A stretch of DNA of 64,000 nt, from contig OX578280.1 in assembly GCA_951217055.1 (NCBI GenBank), positions 65,031,313 through 65,095,312 of the forward strand, read 5' to 3'. This document shows positions 8,601 to 19,490 of the stretch, in pieces (position 1 is the first letter of the stretch; the number at the start of each line of letters is the position of its first letter). Source of the DNA: Gerris lacustris (taxonomy: Eukaryota > Arthropoda > Insecta > Hemiptera > Gerridae). The notes beneath the pieces are model-generated. The model was given only the letters and a program-made list of their open reading frames with translations. It ran no database searches and was not told the origin of the DNA. Made by a program: the position numbers and the translations under genes.

Positions 8601-11325
8601 CTCGTATCTTGCCAGGTTTTCTTGGATGGTACACTCCATGGTGTGGTAAATACCATAATCTACCTGGTTCTATTTGAGTTTTGTCTGCTGGTTCGGCATA
8701 TCCTTTATCAATTTGGTCCTTCATGAACTGAATGTAATCCTCTTTGAAGGTCAAATTTTGAAATTTTTTCTTGATTGAATTTAGACGTTTAAAAGCTAGA
8801 ATACGATTAGAAGGCATCTCCAAATTATCGTTTTTGAGTGGGAGAGGCATCTCATAATGTTTGTCTGCTCGGTGGACAAGACCTGATGAGATTTTTTCTA
8901 TAAACCTCTTGTCATTTACTGATTGACCTAGGCCAAAATTCTTTTCTTCGTGTGTTGAGTCAAGGTTAAAAATATTTATGATCTCTCTAAATGAGACTCT
9001 TCGGGAGCAATATGATGTACTTGCATTTGGTCTGGGTCCTATTATCCCCCAACCTAATTCTGTCCTAATTCCATAAGGATCGTTATCTTTTCCACGGATC
9101 ACCTCCAGCGGGCATAATGCTCTTGGGCAATTGCTTCCGATAAGAATTCCAATTTCCGTATTTTCTTGTAATGGATGTAGAAGGTGTACTAGCTCTTTCA
9201 AATGGGGAAAGTGATTTGCTGATTTCGGTGTAGGAATTTCGTCCGGAGAGCCAGGAATGTGTTCTCGAGTATATGTGTTATTCGGAAGGTTGACAACTGT
9301 TTTTCTATCAAAACTGGACACTACCAGGTCTGGAATTCTTAAGCTGGAGACCGAAGACCTTTTAAGGAGGGTGGAAAGCTCAAGTCTGGTTGGAATACCT
9401 TCTAATCCCATGTTTACTCTCAGATTTTCTGAAATGAAACAAGCGTCACTGCCATCATCTAGTAGGGCATAAACCAGGTGTTGGTCTTCTGGCTTGTCTT
9501 TCTGATGAAGGTAGACAGGTATTATGAAGGATGTCGTGCCTACAAAGTTCTCTATAGTCGCCGAGCGCATTTTCGCTGAAGACTGGTTCTTTGTTTCTTG
9601 ATGAAGGCTTGTTGGATGAAGCTTTTCACACCCTTTAACTTGACATTTCAGTCTCTTCTTGCAGTATTTTGACAGGTGGCCTTGTTCTAAACAAGACCAG
9701 CAAAGACCGCTTCTTTTAATGAATTCCCTTCTTATGTCTTCTGAAGTATTTGGAAGCTTGGAGCAGAACTCAGTAATGTGCGTGCCGTCTTGACAAAAAT
9801 AACAAAAATTGAGTAAAGGGTTAGGCTGCACCACTTCAGGTTTTTTAAATTTTAAAGGAAATTGGTCCTGGGTTTTAAAGGCCGGTAAATTTGTTATTGA
9901 TTTTCCAGAAAACTTTTCGGGTTTTGATTTATTTCTTAGTCCTTTAGCAACAGTTGGTTTTCCTTTTGAATTTTGAACAACGTTCATTTTTTCGGAATTT
10001 ATAGAATAAACTGGGTGAGTTAGTAGTCCTACTTTCCTTTCTACATACGCTGCAAGTTCCAGAATGGTCTCTTTTCCTTTCAAGGGTAACACTTCTGATA
10101 TCCAGCCATGAAGAAACTGGATAGGAAGACGAGAAGCTATTTTCTTAAGACACATTTTTGAGCTTACCTCCCTGATAGCATCTTCCGGCAGAACTCTACA
10201 TGCTGTGGAAATACTCTCAGAAAACTTCTGTAAGCCTTTTGAATCGGTAATTTTAATAGTCGGCCCTTCTGTCAACTTTTCCACCCAGGCTTCTGTTATT
10301 TTGAGAGGATTTCCAAACCTTCGTTCGAGAAGAGAAATAGAGTCTAAATAGGACAGGGAAAGATTTGACTGAATGACTTCTAGTGCCTCTCCCTTCAGGA
10401 ATCTAGTCAAGAAGATCTTCTTTTCATTGTCTGGGAGGATATTATCCTCTAGATGCATTCTAACTTGATCCCGAAAGATAGGATAATTTAAGCTATCACC
10501 ATCATATTGGAGAGGTACCAAGGAGTTCAACACTTGAACCTTGGTCATCATTAATATAGGATTTAAAGGTGCATTTTGGGTGGGTGGTATATTTTTTTCT
10601 AAGGATGGAATATTAGCCGAAATAAAAGAGGTATTAGGTGCAAATTTAGATTCTACTTTATAACTTATTTCAGGGAGAAGTGAAGCCTTGTCTCCTACCT
10701 CCAGAGCTTCGTAAACCGCCTCAACCTCCTCTGCTTGCGTAGCCTCATGTAAGCTGTCTTGAAGATCTGAATTTCTATTCGCTCTTTCTCCGATCGATGA
10801 CATCTTACATTTGGCTGCTTCAAGCTCCTGTTGAAGCTGGTTAATCCTGGTCCCACACTCCTCCTTTTCACTCTCCAACCTTCTCTTTTCTGATGCGAGA
10901 GCTAATTTGGCCGCAAGACGCATCGATGCCGCGGATTTTCTAGATGCAGATGTTGAAGCGACTGATCCTGGCCTGGACATCGGTTGTGCCGTGTTCAAGA
11001 CCTCTTCTACATGGCTGATAAACACTTCAAGGTCTAGTAAGTCTTGATCACACTTAGCCAGATATGGTGCATCAGGAGCCACGAGTTCTGGAAGTCTATC
11101 AACCAGCACTTGCAGGTCTCTCTTTAGTCGTACAAGACCGCTGAGTGCTGCTGATAGAATACTCATGTGCTCTGGATTGCATTCGAAATCTTTAACTAAG
11201 CGTGACACTTCCTTTTGCTTACGCCGTATAGTAGCGGACACCGACTTGATTGATTTTGTAACGACTGTAAGTTTGTCCAAGTCTTCTTCGTCCTGCTCCT
11301 TACACACTTTCTTTCCCCGCGGCAT
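5629..11325 (-). CDS. BEL/Pao Gag-Pol polyprotein, intact
   Basis: A single 1898-residue frame. The first 500 residues are Gag: lysine/arginine-rich N-terminus, then an alpha-helical, coiled-coil-like stretch at about 130-180. Two zinc knuckles follow at about 508-560 (CYFCQDGTHITEFC; CWSCLEQGHLSKYC). An aspartic protease has ALLDDGSDACF at about 623, with DGS in place of the common DTG/DSG. Reverse transcriptase follows, with the catalytic FYMDDG at about 1032, then RNase H (FCDAST near 1220; WTDSKVVLGY). Integrase has an HHCC zinc finger (HEKVHHQGRG...CIRCH, about 1520-1560) and a D,D-E triad (AADVFGP about 1587; RTDMGTNF about 1652; GAVERQ about 1700). Order PR-RT-RH-IN is that of BEL/Pao. 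The length is usual for the family and no stop or frameshift is present. The start was chosen as the first ATG, about 100 bp inside the 5' LTR. Confidence 0.93.
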   Translation of the reverse strand: MPRGKKVCKEQDEEDLDKLTVVTKSIKSVSATIRRKQKEVSRLVKDFECNPEHMSILSAALSGLVRLKRDLQVLVDRLPELVAPDAPYLAKCDQDLLDLEVFISHVEEVLNTAQPMSRPGSVASTSASRKSAASMRLAAKLALASEKRRLESEKEECGTRINQLQQELEAAKCKMSSIGERANRNSDLQDSLHEATQAEEVEAVYEALEVGDKASLLPEISYKVESKFAPNTSFISANIPSLEKNIPPTQNAPLNPILMMTKVQVLNSLVPLQYDGDSLNYPIFRDQVRMHLEDNILPDNEKKIFLTRFLKGEALEVIQSNLSLSYLDSISLLERRFGNPLKITEAWVEKLTEGPTIKITDSKGLQKFSESISTACRVLPEDAIREVSSKMCLKKIASRLPIQFLHGWISEVLPLKGKETILELAAYVERKVGLLTHPVYSINSEKMNVVQNSKGKPTVAKGLRNKSKPEKFSGKSITNLPAFKTQDQFPLKFKKPEVVQPNPLLNFCYFCQDGTHITEFCSKLPNTSEDIRREFIKRSGLCWSCLEQGHLSKYCKKRLKCQVKGCEKLHPTSLHQETKNQSSAKMRSATIENFVGTTSFIIPVYLHQKDKPEDQHLVYALLDDGSDACFISENLRVNMGLEGIPTRLELSTLLKRSSVSSLRIPDLVVSSFDRKTVVNLPNNTYTREHIPGSPDEIPTPKSANHFPHLKELVHLLHPLQENTEIGILIGSNCPRALCPLEVIRGKDNDPYGIRTELGWGIIGPRPNASTSYCSRRVSFREIINIFNLDSTHEEKNFGLGQSVNDKRFIEKISSGLVHRADKHYEMPLPLKNDNLEMPSNRILAFKRLNSIKKKFQNLTFKEDYIQFMKDQIDKGYAEPADKTQIEPGRLWYLPHHGVYHPRKPGKIRVVFDCSAVYQGVSLNSMLLSSPDLTNSVVGVLLRFRQGKIAFVGDLEGMFLQVIVPERDRNLRRFLWWEDGDVLKEPKEYRMTVHLFGASSSPGCANFALRKTAEEHRDNVSRRASNFVLRNFYMDDGCGSVDSVEEAVEIIRELQTLCSQGGFRFHKLLSSSPEVIKTIDIEERASRLKEFEVSGILPLERALGVAWSVESDTFQFRITVAPKAYTRRGILSTVCSAYDPLGFLAPFIVIGKIILQDICREYQDSKDCWDKEVSPDVHCRWDKWLHGLMDLSDGTINIPRCYKPQNSENIEKIELHHFCDASTAAYGHVSYLRFIYDGGKIHCSFVFGKARVKPLKELTVPRLELTAAVSVARASETLTRELDYEVTRYFWTDSKVVLGYIKNETKRFHIFVANRIQTIRDCSDPKTWFYVPSKQNPADLASRGCSASELPGSTWFTGPTFLLENPIPPCDSASIEVKGDDPEIRKVTIRKVRTEKTPKFTDRFRYWSSWYRLCKAVALARKYLKKLKNKTLNKISEVQPLKAEELREAARIILKIVQDEELEGSSINQLRSLHPVKDSYGLIVVGGRIKHSLLSAQEKHPVILPRKCHVTTLLIRDAHEKVHHQGRGLTMNRLRAQGYWIVRASTEVSRYLHNCIRCHRLRGTFQRPIMADLPKERVTPTPPFTYSAADVFGPFYVKQGRSQVKRWGIIFTCLSCRAVDIDILDHLDTNSFINALRRFLCNRGSIHSLRTDMGTNFVGAKEELRKALEEIDINAIGTFLSQQCNAVDFQFSPPYASHMNGAVERQIGSVRRILDYLFQTHKGLLNEDCFRTLLKECEATINSRPLTVENLTDPDISPLTPNHLLTMKPPLLPPPGKFEGDLNYPRRRWRQVQHLAEEFWTRWHKEYLQSLHHRTKWTSEKRNLQEGDIVMIRDPATPRNTWPLARITATHPSKDGVVRTVTIRRNQASLKRAAQSIVLLLEVENQDQPVPPGSVTVSQ

Positions 11326-11425
11326 TTCTGGTTTCTTAGTTTCAATTTTTTAATCAAGTGTTCCAAAGGTAAAGTCCAAAATTTAATTTAAATTTTTACT
11401 TTACCAAATTAATTTAAATTTTTAC
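11326..11425 (-). other. BEL/Pao leader between 5' LTR and Gag-Pol
   Basis: About 100 bp of A/T-rich untranslated leader containing a near-duplicate TTTAAATTTTTACT block. A primer-binding site complementary to a tRNA 3' end is expected at its right edge, but none of the usual TGGNNNC forms is obvious. Confidence 0.6.
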
Positions 11426-11734
11426 TGTAACGGCAAGAACGTTATATTTTTTTTACAGGAAATATATTTAGTAGGGAAAATAGTATAATACAGTTAATTT
11501 GGAATTTGGAATTGTCACAAGTCAAAAATAGTATCAAAGGTGTTTTTTCTTTATCTGTTTCTTTCTTTCTAATAATGTTTCTTTCTGCAATTTTTCCTTC
11601 TATCCTTTTCCCTTCTTTCTAAATAATTGTCCGTAAAAATTTAAATATAGTTTGATTAACTTTGAAAAGAAAAACTAAACTAAACAAAAAAATAAAATAA
11701 AATCTACACTGTCAATTATTGACTGACAGTGACA
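11426..11734 (-). repeat. BEL/Pao 5' LTR
   Basis: This is the 5' LTR in element orientation, same length as the copy at 5339-5647 and apparently identical. It would carry the promoter. I see no strong TATA plus Inr pair in it. Confidence 0.95.
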
Positions 11735-11739
11735 TGTTT

Positions 11740-12409
11740 TTATATAATATGGTACAGACTACATTTATCCTAATTATACTAGATGAAATTTACCAAGGTA
11801 ATTATGTGGATTTGAATACAAATTGTACTGCTAATAAAAATAAATATAAATGTTTATTTTTAAGTCAATTTTAAACATTAAAGTTAATAGCACATGTTCA
11901 GGAACCTAGCCAAGAATGAGTGTAGTAATAATACTTAATATAATTCTCTGAAAAAGACGCAAAAGAAATTTAAGCATTGCAGATTCAGGAATAGTTCCTT
12001 CTTAATTAAAATAAAAACCAAACAAGATTACAATGCAGATACAATGTTACATTCTTAAGGATATAGTTTAACAATAAGATAAAAGAGGACACATAAGTGC
12101 ATTATTTTGTTTATAACAAAAAGAAGCTAAAGATAATTTGACAATATAATGTCCTGGCAACAGAACAATGCAGGGTTGAGGTTTTCCTTATAATTCCCTT
12201 GTTGTTTCATTGTAAGAAACTCCCTTAAACCAAATAATTCCAAATAGCCAGAGAAATAGTGCAATAAACAAAGAACCATGTGCTGCTGAATCCAACCAAA
12301 TTCCAAATTCCTTCTCTAGATTTCAAACTTTAACTAAATTTACTTCTTCTTTACTAAGTTTTTATTAAATTGACTTGATTGTTGTGTTGTTAAACATTGC
12401 TTTAGAAAC
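11740..12409. other. AT-rich unique DNA, no gene seen
   Basis: No coding region, RNA gene or repeat shared with other parts of the window was recognised. Confidence 0.5.
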
Positions 12410-12755
12410 ATATTTATTTTTACTTCTAGCTGAATACCTGAGGAAAGACGCCCTTCGCTAAGGAGTGTGTTATTTTTACTTCTAGCTGGATACCTGAGGA
12501 AATACGCCCTTAGCTAAGGAGTGTGTTATTTTTACTTCTAGCTGAATACCTGAGGAAAGACGCCTTTCGCTAAGGAGTGTGTTATTTTTACTTCTAGCTG
12601 GATACCTGAGGAAAGACGCCCTTCGCTAAGGAGTGTGTTATTTTTACTTCTAGCTTGACACCTGAGGAAAGACGCCCTTCGCTAAGGAGTGTGTTATTTT
12701 TACTTCTAGCTGAATACCTGAGGATAGACGCCCTTCGCTAGGGAGTGAGTTATTT
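12410..12755. repeat. 56 bp minisatellite, about six copies
   Basis: The unit contains TTACTTCTAGCTGAATACCT, then GAGGAAAGACGCCCTTCGCT, then AAGGAGTGTG, with a period of 56 bp. Copies differ at a few positions (for example GAATACC, GGATACC, TGACACC), so the array is fairly young but not freshly amplified. Confidence 0.92.
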
Positions 12756-13249
12756 TTAATGTAATATTTCTTTTAAGAAGCATTAAAGTTATTTTATACT
12801 AGTGAGAATATCTAGATATCACAAAGTTTTTGAAATCCCTTCCCCCTAACTTCTATACCCCTCCTCTAAAATAAAATAATTTTCTAAAATCCCTAATTAA
12901 TGATTAACTCCGAAAACTGGGAAATTTTTAAGTTAACCTTCACGGAATAGCAGATATTTTCTTGAAATCAAATTTCAGAAAATCCTGTTTTGCAAACTTT
13001 AATATTACATATTTTATTAAAATGAAGAATTGAAATGGAAAAATTCAATCATTTGTTAATTATTGGACGAGAGGAAGCTACCCTAAAAAGTGCCCTAAAA
13101 TTTGAAGAGTATTTTATAGATTTCGAAACTTCTTAAGCCAAGAATGATGTCAGACATGACATCACCTGTACGTCGCATTTTAGTTCATATCTCCTGAACC
13201 GTTCAAGCAAGTGAGTTGAAATTATAAAATCTGACGCAACTTTTTGCCC
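12756..13249. other. AT-rich DNA, no gene seen
   Basis: No gene was recognised. The block around 13060-13240 may belong to the repeat that follows but lacks a clear second copy in this window. Confidence 0.4.
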
Positions 13250-13852
13250 CAAACAAAGGAAAAATAGACTGCCAATTAGTGTGGCACATAGCTTCCTCGC
13301 ATTCTATCGTGTACTTTATTGTTATATTACCATTAAAATTACTGTTATATTACTTTATTGTTATATTGTATATTGTATAAAAACTATTAATAGTTTTAGC
13401 GATCTTTAACACTTCCTAGTGGAGTCGCTGTTGGTTTTATTAAAAAAATTGTATTTGAAAAAAAAAATGTTTGTCTTATTGAATAGATGAAGTTAGATTT
13501 TTTCCCGATCTAAAATTCCAATTTAAAATTTTACGTTAACGTTTACGCGAGCGTTGCCCGTGAACGCTTGGACGGATAACGTTGTCAAACAAACTCGTCC
13601 TGGGCATTGGTAAAATGAACATGTCTACCTAATTTCATCAATATCGGTCGACGTTTACTCAAGTTTAATCGTCACACGTTTCATAATTCGTGGACACAAA
13701 GACCGACAGACAGACACGAGACTAAAAATGTTCCTTGATGTCTGAAACGGATTTCTGTCCTGGAAATTTTAAAATAGGAGACATAAAAGTTTTTCGTTCT
13801 CAAAAGTGAACACAATGCTTCCGTTACCTTCGGTAAGCTCGGAAGCAATATT
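13250..13852 (+). repeat. Dispersed repeat (family A), most complete copy
   Basis: Conserved blocks in order: TGGCACATAGCTTCCTCGCA, a short TGTTATATTA repeat, TTTTAGCGATCTTTAACACT, GCGAGCGTTGCCCGTGAACG, ATAACGTTGTC, ATGAACATGT, ACAGACAGACACGAGAC, ATGTTCCTTGATGTCTGAAA, and a terminal hairpin at about 13815-13850 (TTACCTTCGGTAA enclosed by TGCTTCCG/CGGAAGCA). Other partial copies: 62460-62800 (+), 37690-38100 (-), 39510-39745 (-), 22785-22985 (-). No coding sequence. The pattern resembles 3' ends of non-LTR retroelements, but a hairpin terminus would also fit a Helitron-like element. Confidence 0.7.
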
Positions 13853-13859
13853 ATATAGA

Positions 13860-14671
13860 GAACTTTATTTTAAAGTGATAAATTCAAAATATAGTATTAT
13901 TTTATATTTCTAAGAGATATCATATAAAAGCTACTGAGTAAGAGTTAACAAATATATGTATATATATTTTTATTATTGCATTTTCTATTGGTTTTATGAT
14001 TTGAATATATAAAAATGAACAGGTCAAGTATGTGCTAGTCAGCCCACAGCGAGTCCGTAGGCGATGAGAATACATTTAAATTTTCTAAAATGTGTTATTT
14101 ATATCTTTGTTACTTTTGTAACACTTAAAAATGTTTCTTTTAAATTACATAAATGGTTAAAATGAGAGGAAATTTCACAAGTGTTGATAACTTAATGACT
14201 TGAGGTAAACATATTTAATAGCTTTTGTAGGATGCTATAATTAAAACATAAGAGAGGAATATTACATGATAAACAGTGAAATAATGGTAATTTGAGAGTA
14301 GGTATCCGGTTTAAACACGTCTTAACCTCAAAACCAACAAGATCTCTTTGTTTCAAACACAAGAAGGTAAAGTACGTGAATAGCTTTGAACTTTTTGACT
14401 AATGAAGCCGAGACTCATTACAGCAAGCTGAAGTTCAAACATCCTGTGCCTGGACATGTCTTTACCTTGCGTCTTTAGATCTTTTGACTCTCAGAATAAC
14501 CTTTCAATGACCTCTAAACCCACGTTTAAATTACATAACCTAAAAATACTCTTATTACTTTCCCAAAAAAGGTATAGTATGTGTAAAGAATAAAAATAAG
14601 AATTTGCAAAACTGATAAAACATTAAAAATGAATATATAATCCAATCCAAAATGGTACCCTTTGTAATACT
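13860..14671. other. AT-rich DNA, no gene seen
   Basis: No gene or recognisable repeat. The part at 14290-14520 is less A/T-rich but has no long open frame. Confidence 0.45.
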
Positions 14672-15184
14672 TTTATAGTGTCGTGGTGGATCCTTTTAGG
14701 GTAATAAAATAAACTAACGTTTACATGGCGACGTTTCGGCTTAATCAGCCATTATCAAGCCTAAAAAATATATATTTTTTTAAAAAAATAGATGGACGAC
14801 ATAAAATATTAACTATAACAGTGATTAAACTCATCTTGACAACAATACCTGTAATGTGATTTATGTGAGGATCGTTACAAGAAAGGGGAAAAAGTGATGA
14901 ATATATTATAAATGTATATTATATTATATATATAAGTGATGAACGATATCGTTCCAAATATATTCATCACTTTTTTGTAACGATCCTCACATAAATCACA
15001 TTACAGGTATTGTTGTCAAGATGAGTTTAGTCACTGTTATAGTTAATATGTTACGTCGTCCATCTTAATTTTTTTAAAAATATATATTTTTTAGCTTTAA
15101 TAATGGCTGGTTAAGCCGAAACGTCGCCATGTAAACGTTAGTTTATTTTATTACCCTAAAAGGATCCACCACGACACTATAAAA
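14672..15184. mobile_element. Fold-back element with hammerhead-like motifs (Penelope-like remnant?)
   Basis: Two inverted arms of about 220-230 bp (14672-14905 and about 14962-15184) are more than 90% alike by eye and flank a short A/T-rich loop. Outer blocks include TAGTGTCGTGGTGGATCC and AACGTTTACATGGCGACG. Each arm contains GGC...GCCGAAACGTC, the helix II/GAAAC/GTC part of a hammerhead ribozyme, but the CUGANGA box has decayed (TTGATAA on the minus strand near 14755; TTTAATAA near 15098). Inverted arms with such motifs fit the pseudo-LTRs of Penelope-like elements; no reverse transcriptase is present. Confidence 0.55.
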
Positions 15185-15201
15185 CTATTAAAAAAGAAAA
15201 C

Positions 15202-15561
<360 letters not shown>

Positions 15562-18500
15562 TTCTTTAGATTGTTACTCACCTTATAAAGAAAATAGAGG
15601 GGAGTAACAGTCTAAAGAATGTGTATAGAATGTTCTTTTTTAGATTGATACTCCCCCTATAAAGAAAATAGAGGGGAGTAACAGTCTAAAGAAGGTGTAC
15701 AGAATGTTCTTCTTTAGATTGATACTTCCCTTATAAAGAAAATAGAAGGGAGTAACAGTCTAAAGAAGGTGTACAGAATGTTCTTCTTTAGATTGATACA
15801 CCCCTTATAAAGAAAATAGAGGGGAGTACCAGTCTAAAAAAGGTGTACAGAATGTTCTTCTTTAGATTGATACACCCCTTATAAAGAAAATAGAGGGGAG
15901 TACCAGTCTAAAGAAGGTGTACAGAATGTTCTTCTTTAGATTGTTACTTCCCTTATAAAGAAAGTAGAGGGGAGTACCAGTCTAAAGAAGGTGTACAGAA
16001 TGTTCTTCTTTAGATTGATACACCCCTTATAAAGAAAATAAAGGGGAGTACCAGTCTAAAGAAGGTGTACAGAATGTTCTTCTTTAGATTGTTACTTCCC
16101 TTATAAAGAAAATAGAAGGGAGTAACAGTCTAAAGAAGGTGTACAGAATGTTCTTCTTTAGATTGATACACCCCTTATAAAGAAAATAGAGGGGAGTACC
16201 AGTCTAAAGAAGGTGTACAGAATGTTCTTCTTTAGATTGATACACCCCTTATAAAGAAAATTGAGGGGAGTACCAGTCTAAAGAAGGTGTAGAGAATTTT
16301 TTTTTTTTATTATCACTCTTCTTATAAAGAAACTAAAGGGGATTAACAATCTAAAGAAGGTATACAGAATGTTCTTCTTTAGATTGATACACCCCTTATA
16401 AAGAAAATAGAGTGGAGTATTAGTCTAAAGATGGTGTACAGAATGTTCTTCTTTAGATTATTACTCCCCTTATAAAGAAAATAGAGGGGAGTACCAGTCT
16501 AAAGAAGGTGTACAGAATGTTCTTCTTTAGATTGATACACCCCTTATAAAGAAAATAGAGGGGAGTACCAGTCTAAAGAAGGTGTACAGAATGTTCTTCT
16601 TTAGATTGATACACCCCTTATAAAGAAAATAGAGGGGAGTACCAGTCTAAAGAAGGTGTACAGAATGTTCTTCTTTAGATTGTTACTTCCCTTATAAAGA
16701 AAATAGAAGGGAGTAACAGTCTAAAGAAGGTGTACAGAATGTTCTTCTTTAGATTGATACACCCCTTATAAAGAAAATAGAGGGGAGTACCAGTCTAAAG
16801 AAGGTGTACAGAATGTTCTTCTTTAGATTGATACACCCCTTATAAAGAAAATTGAGGGGAGTACCAGTCTAAAGAAGGTGTAGAGAATTTTTTTTTTTTA
16901 TTATCACTCTTCTTATAAAGAAACTAAAGGGGATTAACAATCTAAAGAAGGTATACAGAATGTTCTTCTTTAGATTGATACACCCCTTATAAAGAAAATA
17001 GAGTGGAGTATTAGTCTAAAGATGGTGTACAGAATGTTCTTCTTTAGATTATTACTCCCCTTATAAAGAAAATAGAGGGGAGTACCAGTCTAAAGAAGGT
17101 GTACAGAATGTTCTTCTTTAGATTGATACACCCCTTATAAAGAAAATAGAGTGGAGTACCAGTCTAAAGAAGGTGTACAGAATGTTCTTCTTTAGATTGA
17201 TACACCCCTTATAAAGAAAATAGAGTGGAGTATTAGTCTAAAGATGGTGTACAGAATGTTCTTCTTTAGATTATTACTCCCCTTATAAAGAAAATAGAGG
17301 GGAGTACCAGTCTAAAGAAGGTGTACAGAATGTTCTTCTTTAGATTGATACACCCCTTATAAAGAAAATAGAGTGGAGTACCAGTCTAAAGAAGGTGTAC
17401 AGAATGTTCTTCTTTAGATTGATACACCCCTTATAAAGAAAATAGAGGGGAGTACCAGTCTAAAGAAGGTGTACAGAATGTTCTTCTTTAGATTGATACA
17501 CCCCTTATAAAGAAAATAGAGTGGAGTATTAGTCTAAAGATGGTGTACAGAATGTTCTTCTTTAGATTATTACTCCCCTTATAAAGAAAATAGAGGGGAG
17601 TACCAGTCTAAAGAAGGTGTACAGAATGTTCTTCTTTAGATTGATACACCCCTTATAAAGAAAATAGAGTGGAGTACCAGTCTAAAGAAGGTGTACAGAA
17701 TGTTCTTCTTTAGATTGATACACCCCTTATAAAGAAAATAGAGGGGAGTACCAGTCTAAAGAAGGTGTACAGAATGTTCTTCTTTAGATTGATACACCCC
17801 TTATAAAGAAAATAGAGGGGAGTACCAGTCTAAAGAAGGTGTACAGAATGTTCTTCTTTAGATTGTTACTTCCCTTATAAAGAAAATAGAAGGGAGTAAC
17901 AGTCTAAAGAAGGTGTACAGAATGTTCTTCTTTAGATTGATACACCCCTTATAAAGAAAATAGAGGGGAGTACCAGTCTAAAGAAGGTGTACAGAATGTT
18001 CTTCTTTAGATTGATACACCCCTTATAAAGAAAATTGAGGGGAGTACCAGTCTAAAGAAGGTGTAGAGAATTTTTTTTTTTTATTATCACTCTTCTTATA
18101 AAGAAACTAAAGGGGATTAACAATCTAAAGAAGGTATACAGAATGTTCTTCTTTAGATTGATACACCCCTTATAAAGAAAATAGAGTGGAGTACCAGTCT
18201 AAAGAAGGTGTACAGAATGTTCTTCTTTAGATTGATACACCCCTTATAAAGAAAATAGAGTGGAGTATTAGTCTAAAGATGGTGTACAGAATGTTCTTCT
18301 TTAGATTATTACTCCCCTTATAAAGAAAATAGAGGGGAGTACCAGTCTAAAGAAGGTGTACAGAATGTTCTTCTTTAGATTGATACACCCCTTATAAAGA
18401 AAATAGAGTGGAGTACCAGTCTAAAGAAGGTGTACAGAATGTTCTTCTTTAGATTGATACACCCCTTATAAAGAAAATAGAGGGGAGTACCAGTCTAAAG

Positions 18501-19355
18501 AAGGTGTACAGAATGTTCTTCTTTAGATTGATACACCCCTTATAAAGAAAATAGAGTGGAGTATTAGTCTAAAGATGGTGTACAGAATGTTCTTCTTTAG
18601 ATTATTACTCCCCTTATAAAGAAAATAGAGGGGAGTACCAGTCTAAAGAAGGTGTACAGAATGTTCTTCTTTAGATTGATACACCCCTTATAAAGAAAAT
18701 AGAGTGGAGTACCAGTCTAAAGAAGGTGTACAGAATGTTCTTCTTTAGATTGATACACCCCTTATAAAGAAAATAGAGGGGAGTAACAGTCTAAAGAAGG
18801 TGTACAGAATGTTCTTCTTTAGATTGATACACCCCTTATAAAGAAAATAGAGGGGAGTAACAGTCTAAAGAAGGTGTACAGAATGTTCTTCTTTAGATTG
18901 TTACTCCCCTTATAAAGAAAATAGAGGGGAGTACCAGTCTTAAGAAGGTGTACAGAATGTTCTTCTTTAGATTGATACACCCCTTATAAAGAAAATAGAG
19001 GGGAGTAACAGTCTAAAGAAGGTGTACAGAATGTTCTTCTTTAGATTGATACACCCCTTATAAAGAAAATAGAGGGGAGTAACAGTCTAAAGAAGGTGTA
19101 CAGAATGTTCTTCTTTAGATTGTTACTCCCCTTATAAAGAAAATAGAGGGGAGTAACAGTCTAAAGAAGGTGTACATAATGTTCTTCTTTAGATTGGTAC
19201 TCCCCTTATAAAGAAAATAGAGGGGAGTACCAGTCTAAAGAAGGTGTAGAGAATGTTTTTTTTTAGATTGTCACTCTTCTTATAAAGAAACTAAAGGGGA
19301 TTAACAATCTAAAGAAGGTATACAGAATGTTCTTCTTTAGACTGTTACTCCCCTT
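15562..19355. repeat. 74 bp palindromic satellite array, about 51 copies
   Basis: The unit has a 74 bp period. Its most symmetrical form is CTTCTTTAGACTGTTACTCC-CC, then TTATAAAGAAAATAGA, then GG-GGAGTAACAGTCTAAAGAAG, so each unit can fold into a hairpin with 22 bp arms. Left arms mostly read GATTGATACACCCC, so the pairing is relaxed in many units. A diagnostic variant unit (GTAGAGAATTTTTT...TATCACTC) recurs at 16291, 16882, 18065 and 19248, spaced 591, 1183 and 1183 bp, which shows higher-order amplification of 8-unit blocks. The same module occurs singly elsewhere and as a 72 bp array at 34239-35915. Confidence 0.95.
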
Positions 19356-19490
19356 ATAAAAACAGAATTGTGATATTCCTTTGTCTCAAAGTACATTGGA
19401 CGTACATCGCGTTATTGTGTTAATATTTATTTAGTCAGTCATTTTCATTCTAAAAAAGCATAGGGGAGTTACAATCTAAAGAAGTACCAA
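19330..19490 (+). mobile_element. MITE-like unit at the array edge
   Basis: The last array unit runs into TTATAAAAACAGAATTGTGA, then TATTCCTTTGTCTCAAAGTA, and ends with AGGGGAGTTACAATCTAAAG. This is the same structure as the isolated copy at 23839-23985: module, about 100 bp of interior, inverted module. It suggests that the array grew from the end of such an element. Confidence 0.55.

Larger units (their letters stand above)
5339..11734 (-). mobile_element. Full-length BEL/Pao LTR retrotransposon
   Basis: The element is 6396 bp: two 309 bp LTRs (5339-5647 and 11426-11734), each bounded by TG...CA, around one uninterrupted Gag-Pol frame. The host sequence TGTTT occurs directly before it (5334-5338) and directly after it (11735-11739), a 5 bp target-site duplication as expected for BEL/Pao integrase. 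I see no difference between the LTRs on reading them side by side, which implies recent insertion. There is no envelope gene. Such elements copy themselves via an RNA intermediate inside cytoplasmic virus-like particles. I could not recognise a convincing tRNA primer-binding site after the 5' LTR. Confidence 0.95.

Noticed and set aside
5699..11353. Plus-strand frames of 60-104 residues across the BEL/Pao element
   Set aside because: They are antisense shadows of the intact Gag-Pol frame.
15562..19355. CRISPR-like array
   Set aside because: There are no unique spacers: whole 74 bp units repeat, and the context is a eukaryotic transposon-rich region.
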